64,000 nucleotides of DNA. It comes from Novosphingobium sp. ERN07 (GTDB taxonomy: Bacteria > Pseudomonadota > Alphaproteobacteria > Sphingomonadales > Sphingomonadaceae). The notes under the pieces are model-generated. The model had not been told where the DNA came from. It saw only the letters and a program-made list of their open reading frames with translations, and did no database searches. The stretch covers positions 1 through 64,000 of the forward strand of contig NZ_JABAID010000013.1 of NCBI RefSeq assembly GCF_012641335.1, given 5' to 3'. Positions 1 to 8,875 of this stretch are shown here, piece after piece (position 1 is the first letter of the stretch; every line of letters begins with the position of its first letter). Position numbers and translations under genes: made by a program.

Positions 1-1
1 T

Positions 2-109
2 GCATCGACTGCCGATTGCTCCCATGCGAAAGGCGCGTGGATCACCGTCGGAGAGCAGGTTTTTAATCCCGTCGACGTGTTCGAAGCGTACCAAACGCTC
101 AACCGTTGA
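2..109 (+). CDS. C-terminal fragment of an unidentified protein (cut by window edge)
   Basis: An open frame enters from the left edge and runs 35 codons to a TGA, ending in FEAYQTLNR. It has no start in the window. It lies just upstream of a phage terminase gene in the same direction, so a phage packaging gene is possible, but the fragment is too short to recognise. The coding call rests only on the uninterrupted frame and plausible residue use. Confidence 0.3.
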   Translation, partial: ASTADCSHAKGAWITVGEQVFNPVDVFEAYQTLNR

Positions 110-234
110 TCACGGTGATACGCGAACCCGCTTCACGCCAATTTGTCCACGCCACCTAACCTAAATCCCCCTGCCGCGATTCAACCCCATGAGTGACCAG
201 CCCATCCTGCGATCATGCAACAGGATTGGCAACA

Positions 235-1074
235 ATGACGCCCGACCAAGTCCGCCGCGAGGTTATCGCAGACCTTGGCCGCTTCACCCATGATCCGCTT
301 GGCTTCGTCCTGTGGGCCTTCCCTTGGGGTGTGCAGGGAACGTCGCTGGAAAGCGAGGACGGGCCTGACACGTGGCAGCGCGAGCAACTCAAAGCCCTTG
401 GCGACGATCTGCAGGTTGACCCGTTCAAGGTCATTCAGGACGCCACGGCATCGGGTCACGGCATCGGCAAATCCAGTCAGGTGTCATGGCTAATCCTGTG
501 GGCGATCATGACGCACGAGGATACGCGTGGCGTCGTTACCGCCAACACTGAGGGACAGCTTCGCACCAAGACATGGCCGGAGTTGTCGAAGTGGTATTCG
601 CTGCTGCAGTTCGACTGCCTGCGCGAAATGTTCGTCCTAGAAGCAACGTCGATCCATTCGACCGAAGCGGGCCACGAACGCACCTGGCGCATAGACGCTA
701 TCCCTTGGTCCGAGCGCAACACGGAAGCATTCGCAGGCCTTCACAATGCCGGGAAGCGGGTAATCCTGCTGTTCGACGAAGCCTCATCGATCATTGACGC
801 GATCTGGGACACGGCAAGCGGTGGCCTGACCGATGCCGGAACAGAAATCATGTGGCTGGCCTATGGCAACCCGACCCGAAACACCGGGCGGTTTCATCAG
901 GCCATAGTTGGGCGTTTCCGCAACCAATGGCGTCATCGGATGATCGATGGCCGCAATGTGAAGCGCACCAACAAAGACCTGCTGGCGAAGTGGGTGGAAA
1001 CCTACGGCGAGGACAGCGACTTTGTTCGGGTGCGCGTGAAGGGGCAGTTTCCGCGTGCGAGTTCGGCGCAGTTT
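235..1074 (+). pseudogene. Phage terminase large subunit, truncated after the ATPase domain
   Basis: The large terminase subunit is the ATPase and nuclease that packages phage DNA into capsids. From the ATG at 235 (MTPDQVRREV) the protein shows a Walker A loop (SGHGIGKSS) and a Walker B strand (VILLFDEASS), followed by the QFPRASSAQF segment that usually ends the ATPase half. Homology stops there, near 1074. The frame stays open to 1470 but the rest is arginine/serine-rich, unlike a terminase, and overlaps the next gene by 172 bp. The nuclease domain is therefore lost. An alternative GTG start at 193 adds 14 residues. Prophage remnant, not expected to function. Confidence 0.75.
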
Positions 1075-1079
1075 GAGGA

Positions 1080-1247
1080 TCATGGTTCGACCTCAAGGTT
1101 CAGGGCTTCGATCAAGAGACGGCGTATTTCGTGGACTTCATCCAAAGCCTTCATCAATGCCGCTTCCGTATCCGGAGTCACGGGCAGACTATCCGCGAAG
1201 TACGGGTGCTTGTCCGGTAAACCTGCGCAATGTGTTGGTTCGCCTGA
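1080..1247 (-). pseudogene. Short minus-strand coding remnant at the terminase breakpoint
   Basis: Reading the minus strand, a frame of about 55 codons ends at a TGA (1080-1082), six bases beyond the point where the terminase homology breaks. It contains protein-like segments such as PDKHPYFADSLPVTPDTEAA and EVHEIRRLLIEALNLEVEP. No usable start precedes it, only a stop at 1248-1250. It looks like the 3' end of another gene joined to the terminase by a deletion or recombination. I do not recognise the family. Chance open frame is the main alternative. Confidence 0.3.
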
Positions 1248-1298
1248 TCACGATCGAACGATAGGCTGGATCGGCAAAGTGCAAGAAGGGATGAGGAC

Positions 1299-2069
1299 AT
1301 GCGTTTCAAGGACAAGGTTGTTATCGTCACAGGCGCTGGCTCCGGGCTGGGGCTGGCGACCGTGCAGCGGTTGGCCGAAGAAGGTGCGGCGCTTGCCCTG
1401 GTCGATCTGCGTGAAGATTGGCTGGAATCTGCAAAGGCAAGCTTGCCCGAAGCAACCCGGGCCAAGTTGATCAAGGCCGACGTGGCGGATGTGGAGCAAG
1501 TGCAGGCCTATGTCGATGCCGCGCTGGCCGAGTTTGGGCGCATCGATGGGTTCTTCAACAACGCAGGGATCGAAGGGCGGCAGAACCTGACCGAGAATTT
1601 CGGTGCCGACGAGTTCCATCGCGTGATATCGATCAACCTTGATGGCGTGTTCTTCGGAATGGCGGCGGTTCTCAAGGTCATGCGCGAGCAAGGCTTTGGT
1701 GCAATCGTCAACACCGCCTCGGTTGGCGGCATTCGCGGCGTTGGCAACCAGAGCGGCTATGCGGCTGCCAAGCACGGTGTCGTCGGTCTTACCCGCAACT
1801 CGGCGGTGGAATACGGGCAGTATGGCGTGCAGATTAACGCTATCGCACCAGGGGCGATCATGACGGCAATGGTCGAAGGTTCACTGCGCCAGATCGGCGG
1901 GGACGATTGGGAGGAAACTGGCCGACAGTTCGTATCGGTCAATCCGATGAAACGTTTTGGCCGACCGGAAGAAGTCGCGGCGCTGGTCGCGTTTCTGCTT
2001 TCTGGCGAGGCACCGTTTATCAATGGCGCGACCATTCCCATAGATGGCGGACAGTCATACAAGTATTGA
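1299..2069 (+). CDS. SDR family NAD(P)-dependent oxidoreductase
   Basis: A 256-residue classical short-chain dehydrogenase/reductase, cytoplasmic, oxidising or reducing an unknown alcohol or ketone. The sequence shows the cofactor motif TGAGSGLG (11-18), the NNAG motif, and catalytic Ser141, Tyr154 and Lys158 (YAAAK). The C-terminus has the usual INGATIPIDGG. The ATG at 1299 is preceded by a GGATGAGG-like ribosome site. The gene stands alone between a phage remnant and a recombinase remnant, so it may be cargo of a decayed element or a resident gene flanked by scars. Substrate cannot be read from sequence. Confidence 0.88.
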   Translation: MRFKDKVVIVTGAGSGLGLATVQRLAEEGAALALVDLREDWLESAKASLPEATRAKLIKADVADVEQVQAYVDAALAEFGRIDGFFNNAGIEGRQNLTENFGADEFHRVISINLDGVFFGMAAVLKVMREQGFGAIVNTASVGGIRGVGNQSGYAAAKHGVVGLTRNSAVEYGQYGVQINAIAPGAIMTAMVEGSLRQIGGDDWEETGRQFVSVNPMKRFGRPEEVAALVAFLLSGEAPFINGATIPIDGGQSYKY

Positions 2070-2127
2070 GCAGCGCGGTGCTGTTGATAGGAGTGGCGAG
2101 GTTAGTTGATCATCCCGTCATGTTCCT

Positions 2128-2172
2128 GATATAATGTTTTCACCTGCACGAATAAGGTGAAAACATTATATC
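2128..2172. repeat. Perfect inverted repeat, 18-bp arms with 9-bp spacer
   Basis: The left arm GATATAATGTTTTCACCT (2128-2145) and the right arm AGGTGAAAACATTATATC (2155-2172) are exact reverse complements separated by GCACGAATA. It is AT-rich, unlike its surroundings, and has no T-run, so it does not resemble an intrinsic terminator. It sits in the accessory scar between the SDR gene and the recombinase remnant. A protein-binding site, recombination site or element end is possible. Confidence 0.85.
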
Positions 2173-2289
2173 CAGAGGAAGTGACTGTAAGTGACCATTG
2201 GTGGCATTGTTCCCGCTCTTGGTTATTTAACCTATCAGAAATATACATGATTAAGTAGCAATGAAATTATGATTTTCCAGTTATTACCT

Positions 2290-2671
2290 TCATCTGGTAC
2301 GGCGCATCATTCTCTCGAGCGAAAGAGAGAAATCCATCAGCTGATTCATCAGATTCGGCAATGTTGCTCTCATCAGAACGGACTTTGAGCCGTAAATCTG
2401 AATGAGGGCGTCGTTCACAGAAACTTCGTCAAGCAACAGCCTTGCGTACGCTTGATGAAGCTCTGGTTCCCCGATGCAATTGCTTGTTCAGCGGCATTTC
2501 AAGCTTGCTAACCTTATCAGGAGTGATGGTGGGGGCAGCGCAGGCAAGACGTTGTGATAGCTTGGCGATCTCGGCCGCCAGTTCGTTACGGCGGAAGCGA
2601 AACCTGATCATGCGCTCCCAAAGTGCCTTATCCTTCACTGACCAACGTCGGAGCAGGGCCTGCATCGCCAA
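2290..2671 (-). pseudogene. Serine-recombinase C-terminal remnant with a frameshift
   Basis: On the minus strand, 2671 to about 2450 encodes a segment with RRNELAAEIAKLSQRL and PTITPDKVSKLE, typical of the region after the zinc-ribbon/coiled coil in large serine recombinases. Near 2440-2455 the frame shifts, and a second frame continues with AYARLLLDEVSVNDALIQIY to a TGA at 2290-2292, matching the usual tail (LLLDEVSV...I.I.GSK). The catalytic N-terminal domain is absent and a stop lies just upstream of 2671. This is a decayed integrase-like gene, consistent with the neighbouring phage debris. Confidence 0.65.
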
Positions 2672-2809
2672 TCAGCAGATGCGGCATGGGTGCCACTCAG
2701 ATCACTTGGTGCGGGGGCCAGATGCGGCTGCTCTGTAGCAACTCTGCTTGTTGTATAACTGAGTTCATGAATGGAGCGTCGAAACGATCTCTTGCTCCTC
2801 CCATTTTTG

Positions 2810-2824
2810 GAACATAATAAGAAC
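2810..2824. promoter_or_regulatory. LexA (SOS) box for imuA-imuB-dnaE2
   Basis: GAAC-ATAATAA-GAAC matches the alphaproteobacterial LexA consensus (direct repeat GTTC-N7-GTTC, here in the complementary orientation) exactly. It ends 2 bp before the imuA ATG at 2827, so it occupies the place of a ribosome site. Bound LexA would block transcription of the cassette until DNA damage. The family rule is established knowledge; the site itself is seen directly. Confidence 0.88.
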
Positions 2825-2826
2825 AT

Positions 2827-3588
2827 ATGAGAATCGTCCTTACCCCGATGCACGGCAGCGCAGAGCCGTTGGAGGTTTGTCGCCACCAGTTCGGGGTCGC
2901 CTCGCTCGATGCGGCGTTGGGGGGTGGGCTGATGCGTGGGCGTATCCATGAAATCTACGCAGCCGAAAGCGATGATCTTGCCAGTGCTGCGGGATTTGCC
3001 TTGGGCATGGCAAAAGGCATGAACGATCCGCAAGGAACGGTTCTGTGGTTGCGAATGCAGCGGGCCGCACGCCTTGGCGGGGTTGTGCAAGCTAATGGCT
3101 GCGCCGAACTCGGCGGTGCACCGGGGCAGATGCTGGTGGGTGTTGTGCCCGACGTCATGGCTTTGTTGCGCGCGGCGGTAGATGCCTTGCGCTGTGCTGC
3201 GCTGGGTGCAGTCGTGGTCGAAGGGTGGGGCGCGATGCGCGAACTGGACCTTACCGCCAGTCGCCGCCTTGCGTTGGCAGCGGAAAAATCGGGCGTGCCC
3301 TTGCTGCTGCTGCGCTATGACGCCGTACCCGTGCCTAGCGCTGCGCAGACCCGCTGGCAGGTGACCTCTGCGCCTTCATTGGCGCTTCCCGGAAACGCGC
3401 CGGGGATACCGACTTTCGATGTGACCTTACTGCGCCAGCGATCCGGCCCTTGCGGCCTTTCCTGGCGGCTGGAGTGGGACCGTGACCGACGCTTGTTCCG
3501 TGAAACGACGCTATCTGGCGCTGTGGTTTCCTTTCCTGCCGACCGAACGACTGCGGATACAGGAGGAAAGGACAGGCAGGCGGCCTGA
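2827..3588 (+). CDS. imuA: ImuA, RecA-like accessory protein of the translesion mutasome
   Basis: 253 residues. ImuA works with ImuB and DnaE2 in damage-induced mutagenesis. The RecA-like core starts at FGVASLDAALGGGLMRGRIH, but where RecA has a Walker A loop this protein reads AAESDDLAS, so nucleotide binding is probably lost, as usual in this family. It is first in a three-gene operon; imuB begins inside its 3' end. No Shine-Dalgarno is visible at the ATG at 2827 because the LexA box lies there, so the mRNA may be leaderless or a later start (ATG 2848) may be used. Confidence 0.88.
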   Translation: MRIVLTPMHGSAEPLEVCRHQFGVASLDAALGGGLMRGRIHEIYAAESDDLASAAGFALGMAKGMNDPQGTVLWLRMQRAARLGGVVQANGCAELGGAPGQMLVGVVPDVMALLRAAVDALRCAALGAVVVEGWGAMRELDLTASRRLALAAEKSGVPLLLLRYDAVPVPSAAQTRWQVTSAPSLALPGNAPGIPTFDVTLLRQRSGPCGLSWRLEWDRDRRLFRETTLSGAVVSFPADRTTADTGGKDRQAA

Positions 3589-5044
3589 CACGCCGCTGGT
3601 CCTCGTTGCCAAGATCAAGGGTGCGCTGCGACTAGGTGCTGTCGATGTCCATGCCCGCGGGCTGGGAATCACGTCCGGCCAAACGCTGGCCGATGCACGC
3701 GCGCTGCATCCCGACCTCACTGTGGCTGATATGAACGAGGACGCGGACCGTCACTGGTTGCAGCGGTTGGCCGAGCACTGCATCGCCTGGTCGCCGCGCG
3801 TGACTGTTGTCCCGCCTGATGGCGTGACGCTGGACATCGCGGGAAGCGAACACTTGTTCGGCGGTGAGGCAGGCCTTCTCGCGCAGGTTGAGGATACTTT
3901 CACGACAATCGGGATGAGCGTGCGCATGGCTACGGCCTCCACTGCGCAAGGCGCTCAGGCGCTGGCCCGTCATTCCCGGCTGCCTGTCATGGACGAACGG
4001 CAGGCCTTGCGGATGCTGCCCGTGGTTGCGCTAGGGCTGGACGAAGAAGCGACGCTTGCTCTGCGCCGTGCGGGTCTGAAGACCATCGGTGATGTTGCGG
4101 CACGTGCCGCAGCCAGCATTGCTGCGCGCTTTGGTGCGGAGGCTGTGACTGCGCTCCGTCGCCTGCTGGGTGAGGAACACGCTCCGATCGACCCGCTGGC
4201 GCAACCCGAACCGCTTCATTTTGAGCGCCGCTTTGCTGAGCCGGTTGCACTTCAGGCCAGCATTGCCGCCTGTTTCCTCGACCTGCTGCGCGAGGCGGCG
4301 CGGACGCTCGAACAACGCGGGCTTGGCGGGCGGCGCTTTGTCCTGACGCTGTTCCGCAGCGATGGGGCGCGCCACCGGCTGGCAATCGAGACAGGTCTGC
4401 CTACGCGCGATCCGGTGCCGGTGCTGCGACTGTTCGACGAACGGATCGCTGCGCTGGCCGATCCGCTAGACCCCGGTTTCGGCTATGATCGCATAACGCT
4501 GTTTCTGCCGGTGACCGAACCGCTCGCCGCCAGCCAGTCCGCGCTTGATGGCGGCGAACAGAGCGCAAGCGTTCTGGCAGACTTGATCGACCGGCTCAGC
4601 ACGCGACTGGGGCCGACCAGCCTGTGCCGTCTCATCCCGCAGGATAGCCACATTCCCGAACAGGCGCAGCTTGCACTCCCTGCCATCCACGCGCGCGAAC
4701 CTGCCCGGTGGCCCGCATCGCCAGCAGGCGAACCACCGTTGCGGCCGCTGTTCCTGTTCGATCCGCCGCAACCCGTGGAAGTTATCGCACAAGTGCCCGA
4801 TGGGCCACCGCACCGTTTCCGCTGGAAGCGAAAACTGCACGAGGTGCGGCTTTACGAAGGACCTGAACGGATCGCCTCCGAGTGGTGGCGACGCAAGGGC
4901 GGCGAAGCCACCGGTAAGGGTGGGCTGACACGCGATTACTACCGGGTCGAGGATGTGCGCGGTCGACGCTACTGGATATTTCGCCACGGGCTCTATGATG
5001 AAAAGCCCGATCCGAACTGGTATCTGCACGGGCTGTTTGCATGA
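3500..5044 (+). CDS. imuB: ImuB, Y-family polymerase-like mutasome hub
   Basis: 514 residues from the GTG at 3500 (VKRRYLALWFPFLPTERL); a GTG at 3482 would add six codons. ImuB resembles Y-family polymerases but is inactive as a polymerase in studied relatives. Here the N-terminal strand lacks the usual catalytic Asp (LWFPFL rather than a DCD-type motif). It bridges ImuA, DnaE2 and the beta clamp; QLALPAI near residue 400 is a weak candidate clamp motif. The C-terminus has the conserved RDYYRVED and RYWIFRHGLY segments. It overlaps imuA by 89 bp and its stop overlaps the dnaE2 start (ATGA), indicating translational coupling. Confidence 0.9.
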   Translation: MKRRYLALWFPFLPTERLRIQEERTGRRPDTPLVLVAKIKGALRLGAVDVHARGLGITSGQTLADARALHPDLTVADMNEDADRHWLQRLAEHCIAWSPRVTVVPPDGVTLDIAGSEHLFGGEAGLLAQVEDTFTTIGMSVRMATASTAQGAQALARHSRLPVMDERQALRMLPVVALGLDEEATLALRRAGLKTIGDVAARAAASIAARFGAEAVTALRRLLGEEHAPIDPLAQPEPLHFERRFAEPVALQASIAACFLDLLREAARTLEQRGLGGRRFVLTLFRSDGARHRLAIETGLPTRDPVPVLRLFDERIAALADPLDPGFGYDRITLFLPVTEPLAASQSALDGGEQSASVLADLIDRLSTRLGPTSLCRLIPQDSHIPEQAQLALPAIHAREPARWPASPAGEPPLRPLFLFDPPQPVEVIAQVPDGPPHRFRWKRKLHEVRLYEGPERIASEWWRRKGGEATGKGGLTRDYYRVEDVRGRRYWIFRHGLYDEKPDPNWYLHGLFA

Positions 5045-8000
5045 CCGGTCCTTCTTCTTTTGCCGAACAGCCTCCTTTTGCCGAACTGGTCGCGGCCACC
5101 AACTACAGCTTTCTGCGGGGTGCCTCGCATCCGGCGCAGATGGTGGCGCGGGCGCATCATCTGGGGATGGCGGGGATCGGCATTGCAGATCGCAACACCG
5201 TGGCGGGGGTGGTGCGTGCGCATGTCGGCTGGCGCGAAGTGGGTGGTATTGCGGGCGGCTTTCGCCTTGCCGTGGGTACGCGGCTGGTCTTTGCCGACGG
5301 TACGCCAGACGTGGTCGCCTACCCCGCCACGCGTCATGGCTGGGGACGGCTGACGCGGTTGCTGACGCTGGGCAATCGTCGCGCTGAAAAGGGCGGTTGC
5401 ACACTGCACCTGCCGGATCTGCTGGATCATGCCGATGACCTGCTGCTGATCGCCACTGGGCGCGATCGGGCAGTCCTGGAGCGATTGACCGAGGCGCGCC
5501 GCGGCGCGGTATGGCTGGCCGCGATCATGAAACGTAGCGGCAGCGATGCGCGACGCTTGGCGCAAGCACAAGCTCTGGGTTCGGCCTGCGGCGTACCGCT
5601 GCTTGCCACCTGCGATGCGCTCTACGACCATCCCGATGCGCGCCCCTTGCACGATGTGCTTACCTGTATCCGTGAGGGCGTGACCATAATGGAGGCTGGG
5701 CGCCGACTACTCGCCAATGCCGAGCGCCACCTCAAACCGCCCGCTGAAATGGTGCGCTTGTTCCGTGCCTGCCCGGAAGCTGTCACGGCGACGACCGAGT
5801 TCCTTTCGCGCATCGATTTCTCACTTGACGACCTGCACTACGAATATCCGCATGAACCGGTGCCTGAAGGCTGGCAGCCGCAGGCATGGCTCGAACATCT
5901 GGTTCAGCAAGGCGGGCGGGCGCTATTCCCCGATGGCCTGGCTGAAAGCTACCGGGCCGTGCTGAGGCAGGAGTTCGACCTGATCCGGCAGAAGAACTAC
6001 GCTTCCTATTTCTTGACTGTGCATGACATCGTGCACCATGCCCGCAGCCTCGATCCACCAATCCTTTGCCAAGGGCGAGGCAGCGCCGCCAATTCGCTGG
6101 TCTGCTATTTCCTCGGCATCACACCCATTGATCCGGTGCGCGAAAAGCTGCTGTTCTCGCGCTTCCTGTCCGAAGAACGCGATGAGCCGCCCGATATCGA
6201 CGTGGACTTCGAGCATGAGCGCCGTGAGGAGATCATGCAGTACATCTACGCTCGTTATGGCCGCGAACGTGCGGGCATTGCCGCTACGGTGATCCACTAT
6301 CGCCCGCGCAGCGCGCTTCGCGAAGTGGGCAAGGTGCTGGGCCTGACCGAAGACGTGACCGCGCGGCTCGCCTCCACGATCTGGGGGAACTGGGGCGATG
6401 ACGTGCCTGAAGCACGTGTAAAGGAAGCCGGGTTTGACATCGCCAACCCGCAGATCGCGCGACTTAAGGCGCTGGTCGATCAAGTGCTGACCTTCCCGCG
6501 CCATCTTTCGCAGCACGTTGGCGGTTTTGTGCTGACCGAAACCCGGCTCGACGAACTGGTGCCGATCCACAATGCGGCCATGCCTGACCGCACCTTTATC
6601 GAGTGGGACAAGAACGACATCGACGCGTTGGGGCTGATGAAGGTGGACGTTCTGGCGCTGGGTATGCTGACGTGCATCCGCAAAAGCTTTGATCTGATGC
6701 GCCAGCATGGCCTGCCTGACCTGTCGCTGGCCTCTGTCCCGCGCGAGGACAACGCCACCTATGAGATGCTGCAAAAGGGCGATAGCATTGGCACGTTTCA
6801 GGTGGAAAGCCGCGCGCAGATCGCAATGCTACCGAGGATGAAGCCGAAAGAACTGTACGATCTGGTCATTCAGGTAGCGATCGTCCGGCCCGGTCCCATT
6901 CAGGGTGGCATGGTCCATCCTTATCTGCGGCGGCGCAACGGTGAAGAGGCCGCGCTCTTCCCAAGTCCCGCACCTCCACACGATCCGAACGAACTGCGAG
7001 AGGTTCTGGGAAAGACGCTGGGCGTACCGCTGTTTCAGGAACAGGCGATGAAGCTGGCTATCGTGGCGGCCAATTTCACCCCACCACAGGCTGACGGCCT
7101 GCGCCGCGCGATGGCTACGTTTCGCAACCACGGAACGGTACACAATTACGAGGATCTGCTGATCGATGGCATGGTGGCGCGCGGTTATGAGCGCGATTTT
7201 GCCGAACGCTGCTATCAACAAATCAAGGGCTTTGGTGAGTACGGCTTTCCTGAAAGCCATGCACAGGCCTTCGCATGGCTGGCCTATGTCTCGTCATGGC
7301 TTAAGCGCCACCACCCGGCTGCATTCACCTGCGCGCTGCTCAACAGCCAGCCGATGGGCTTTTATGCACCTGCGCAATTGGTCCGTGATGCGCAGGAGCA
7401 TGGGGTCGAAGTGCGTGCTGTGGATGTGAATTCCAGCCATTGGGACTGTACGCTGGAAAGGGCCGAAAACCACGCGCTTGCGCTGCGGCTGGGTTTTTCC
7501 CGTATCGATGGTATCCGCAAAGATTGGGCCGATGCCATCGTTGAAGCTCGACTACACGGTACTTTCGTTTCGGTTGAGGATATCGCCCGGCGCGCCGCTT
7601 TGCCGCCACAGGCCTTGCGCAGACTGGCCGATGCCGATGCCTTCGGATCATGTGCACAATCTCGCCGCGATGCCCTGTGGGAGGTACGCCGCACGCCGCC
7701 CACCCAGTTGGCGCTCTTTGCCTTTGCCGATGCTCCCGAACTTGGTCAGGAACCTGCTGCGCACCTGCCTCCTATGCCCCTGACCGATGAGGTCATAACC
7801 GATTATCAGACAGCACGCCTCTCGCTGAAAGGGCACCCGATGCAGTTCCTGCGGGCGAGGCTGACGTCTGAGGGCGTGCTATCCTGCGCAGATGCCAATG
7901 TGTTGCCCGATGGCCGCAAAGCAAGCGTCGCCGGTGTCGTCCTTACCCGGCAGCGTCCCGGCAAAGGCAATGCCGTGTTTATCACGATTGAGGACGAAAC

Positions 8001-8295
8001 CGGCGTGGTCAACGCGCTGCTATGGTCCCGCGATCTCGACAAGCAACGCCGTGCCGTCATGGCCGCGCGCCTGATGTTGATCCAAGGCGAAATTCAGAAA
8101 AGCAAGGAAGGTGTGGTCCACCTGATGGTCAAGCGCGTGATCGACCGCACGGCGATGCTCGACCACCTCACCGATCAACAACCCTTGGCACAGCAAACCT
8201 CGCGTGGTGACGAAATCCACCATCCCCAGCGTCCCCGCCAGCATGGCCATCCCCGCGACGTCAGAATCCTGCCAAGATCGCGGGATTTCCATTGA
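5041..8295 (+). CDS. dnaE2: Error-prone DNA polymerase III alpha subunit DnaE2
   Basis: 1084 residues, about the family length. It is the C-family polymerase that synthesises across lesions under SOS control. It begins with the PHP domain (FAELVAATNYSFLRGASHP), followed by the palm with CQGRGSAANSLVCYFLGI and the acidic PPDIDVDFEHERREE segment, then HhH and OB-fold regions (VAGVVLTRQRPGKGNAVFI) near the C-terminus. It starts in a 4-bp overlap with imuB. The end at 8295 is 54 bp from the convergent CopC-like gene with no clear terminator between them. Confidence 0.95.
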   Translation: MTGPSSFAEQPPFAELVAATNYSFLRGASHPAQMVARAHHLGMAGIGIADRNTVAGVVRAHVGWREVGGIAGGFRLAVGTRLVFADGTPDVVAYPATRHGWGRLTRLLTLGNRRAEKGGCTLHLPDLLDHADDLLLIATGRDRAVLERLTEARRGAVWLAAIMKRSGSDARRLAQAQALGSACGVPLLATCDALYDHPDARPLHDVLTCIREGVTIMEAGRRLLANAERHLKPPAEMVRLFRACPEAVTATTEFLSRIDFSLDDLHYEYPHEPVPEGWQPQAWLEHLVQQGGRALFPDGLAESYRAVLRQEFDLIRQKNYASYFLTVHDIVHHARSLDPPILCQGRGSAANSLVCYFLGITPIDPVREKLLFSRFLSEERDEPPDIDVDFEHERREEIMQYIYARYGRERAGIAATVIHYRPRSALREVGKVLGLTEDVTARLASTIWGNWGDDVPEARVKEAGFDIANPQIARLKALVDQVLTFPRHLSQHVGGFVLTETRLDELVPIHNAAMPDRTFIEWDKNDIDALGLMKVDVLALGMLTCIRKSFDLMRQHGLPDLSLASVPREDNATYEMLQKGDSIGTFQVESRAQIAMLPRMKPKELYDLVIQVAIVRPGPIQGGMVHPYLRRRNGEEAALFPSPAPPHDPNELREVLGKTLGVPLFQEQAMKLAIVAANFTPPQADGLRRAMATFRNHGTVHNYEDLLIDGMVARGYERDFAERCYQQIKGFGEYGFPESHAQAFAWLAYVSSWLKRHHPAAFTCALLNSQPMGFYAPAQLVRDAQEHGVEVRAVDVNSSHWDCTLERAENHALALRLGFSRIDGIRKDWADAIVEARLHGTFVSVEDIARRAALPPQALRRLADADAFGSCAQSRRDALWEVRRTPPTQLALFAFADAPELGQEPAAHLPPMPLTDEVITDYQTARLSLKGHPMQFLRARLTSEGVLSCADANVLPDGRKASVAGVVLTRQRPGKGNAVFITIEDETGVVNALLWSRDLDKQRRAVMAARLMLIQGEIQKSKEGVVHLMVKRVIDRTAMLDHLTDQQPLAQQTSRGDEIHHPQRPRQHGHPRDVRILPRSRDFH

Positions 8296-8348
8296 TGCTT
8301 TAGAAGCAAACGCTCCTTATCGAAGCATGGCAAATCAGCAACTTCCGA

Positions 8349-8861
8349 TCATCCGCACAGTGGGTGCACCTTTGCAGTCTCAGGATTTCCGCATCCAACG
8401 CTGCCGTTTACGTCCTCAACCTGCGCCAGACCGACGGAATTGCCGACATCTTTGGTATCATGCTCTGCTTCGGGAACTTCAAACTCGATGAAGCCGTTGA
8501 GCGATTTGAAGGACTTTGACGTCAGGAGGTAGGAAATCTTGTATTGGCCTGCTGCTGATACCGACGTGGGAAGCCTGAAGTTGAAGGTTTTTCCCTTCGA
8601 CACCGCCGCGTCGATATCGTTATCCGAAGGATAGACGCTTATCTCGCTGTCATCGGGCAGGTAGAGCGTGACGCTTATCAGCTTGGCGGGTTCGGCAAAG
8701 TTCAGCCCGATTGCGCTGATGCCGTTGCGTTGCGCCGAATCTGCTGCGGGCGACGACGATACGAGCATGTCCTGCGCGGCAATCGGGGCTGCTTGCGCCG
8801 ATACGCTAAGCGCCATTGCGCCAAGGCTGGCGAATATCGACAGGTGGTTCGCGAATTGCAT
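8349..8861 (-). CDS. Exported CopC-fold protein lacking the copper-ligand histidines
   Basis: 170 residues from the ATG at 8861 (MQFANHL; RBS CGGAG). A signal peptide ends near SAQA. The mature part follows the CopC/YobA pattern: a DMLVSSSPAADS start, the LNFAEPAKL strand, and an ISYLLTSKSFKSLNGFIEFE end. In CopC a His precedes LVSS and another lies in the S.DGHPV.G loop; here they are Asp-Met and Phe-Lys, so copper binding is unlikely. A C-terminal tail has two Cys (GCGNPETAKVHPLCG). A terminator-like hairpin lies 15 bp upstream, so expression may be separate from, or attenuated after, the Cys-rich genes. Periplasmic; role unknown. Confidence 0.7.
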   Translation of the reverse strand: MQFANHLSIFASLGAMALSVSAQAAPIAAQDMLVSSSPAADSAQRNGISAIGLNFAEPAKLISVTLYLPDDSEISVYPSDNDIDAAVSKGKTFNFRLPTSVSAAGQYKISYLLTSKSFKSLNGFIEFEVPEAEHDTKDVGNSVGLAQVEDVNGSVGCGNPETAKVHPLCG

Positions 8862-8875
8862 CGCCGGAAACTCCG

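Noticed and set aside
1075-1470. Plus-strand reading frame continuing the terminase
   Set aside because: The tail is arginine/serine-rich, lacks a nuclease domain and overlaps the SDR gene by 172 bp; it is a fused artefact frame.
2128-2172. Inverted repeat as an intrinsic terminator for the SDR gene
   Set aside because: AT-rich stem with no T-run afterwards; the form does not fit a terminator.
4466-5404. Long minus-strand open frame opposite imuB and dnaE2
   Set aside because: It mirrors the real genes; residues are Arg/Pro/Ala-biased and no family is evident. The coding-strand genes are unambiguous.
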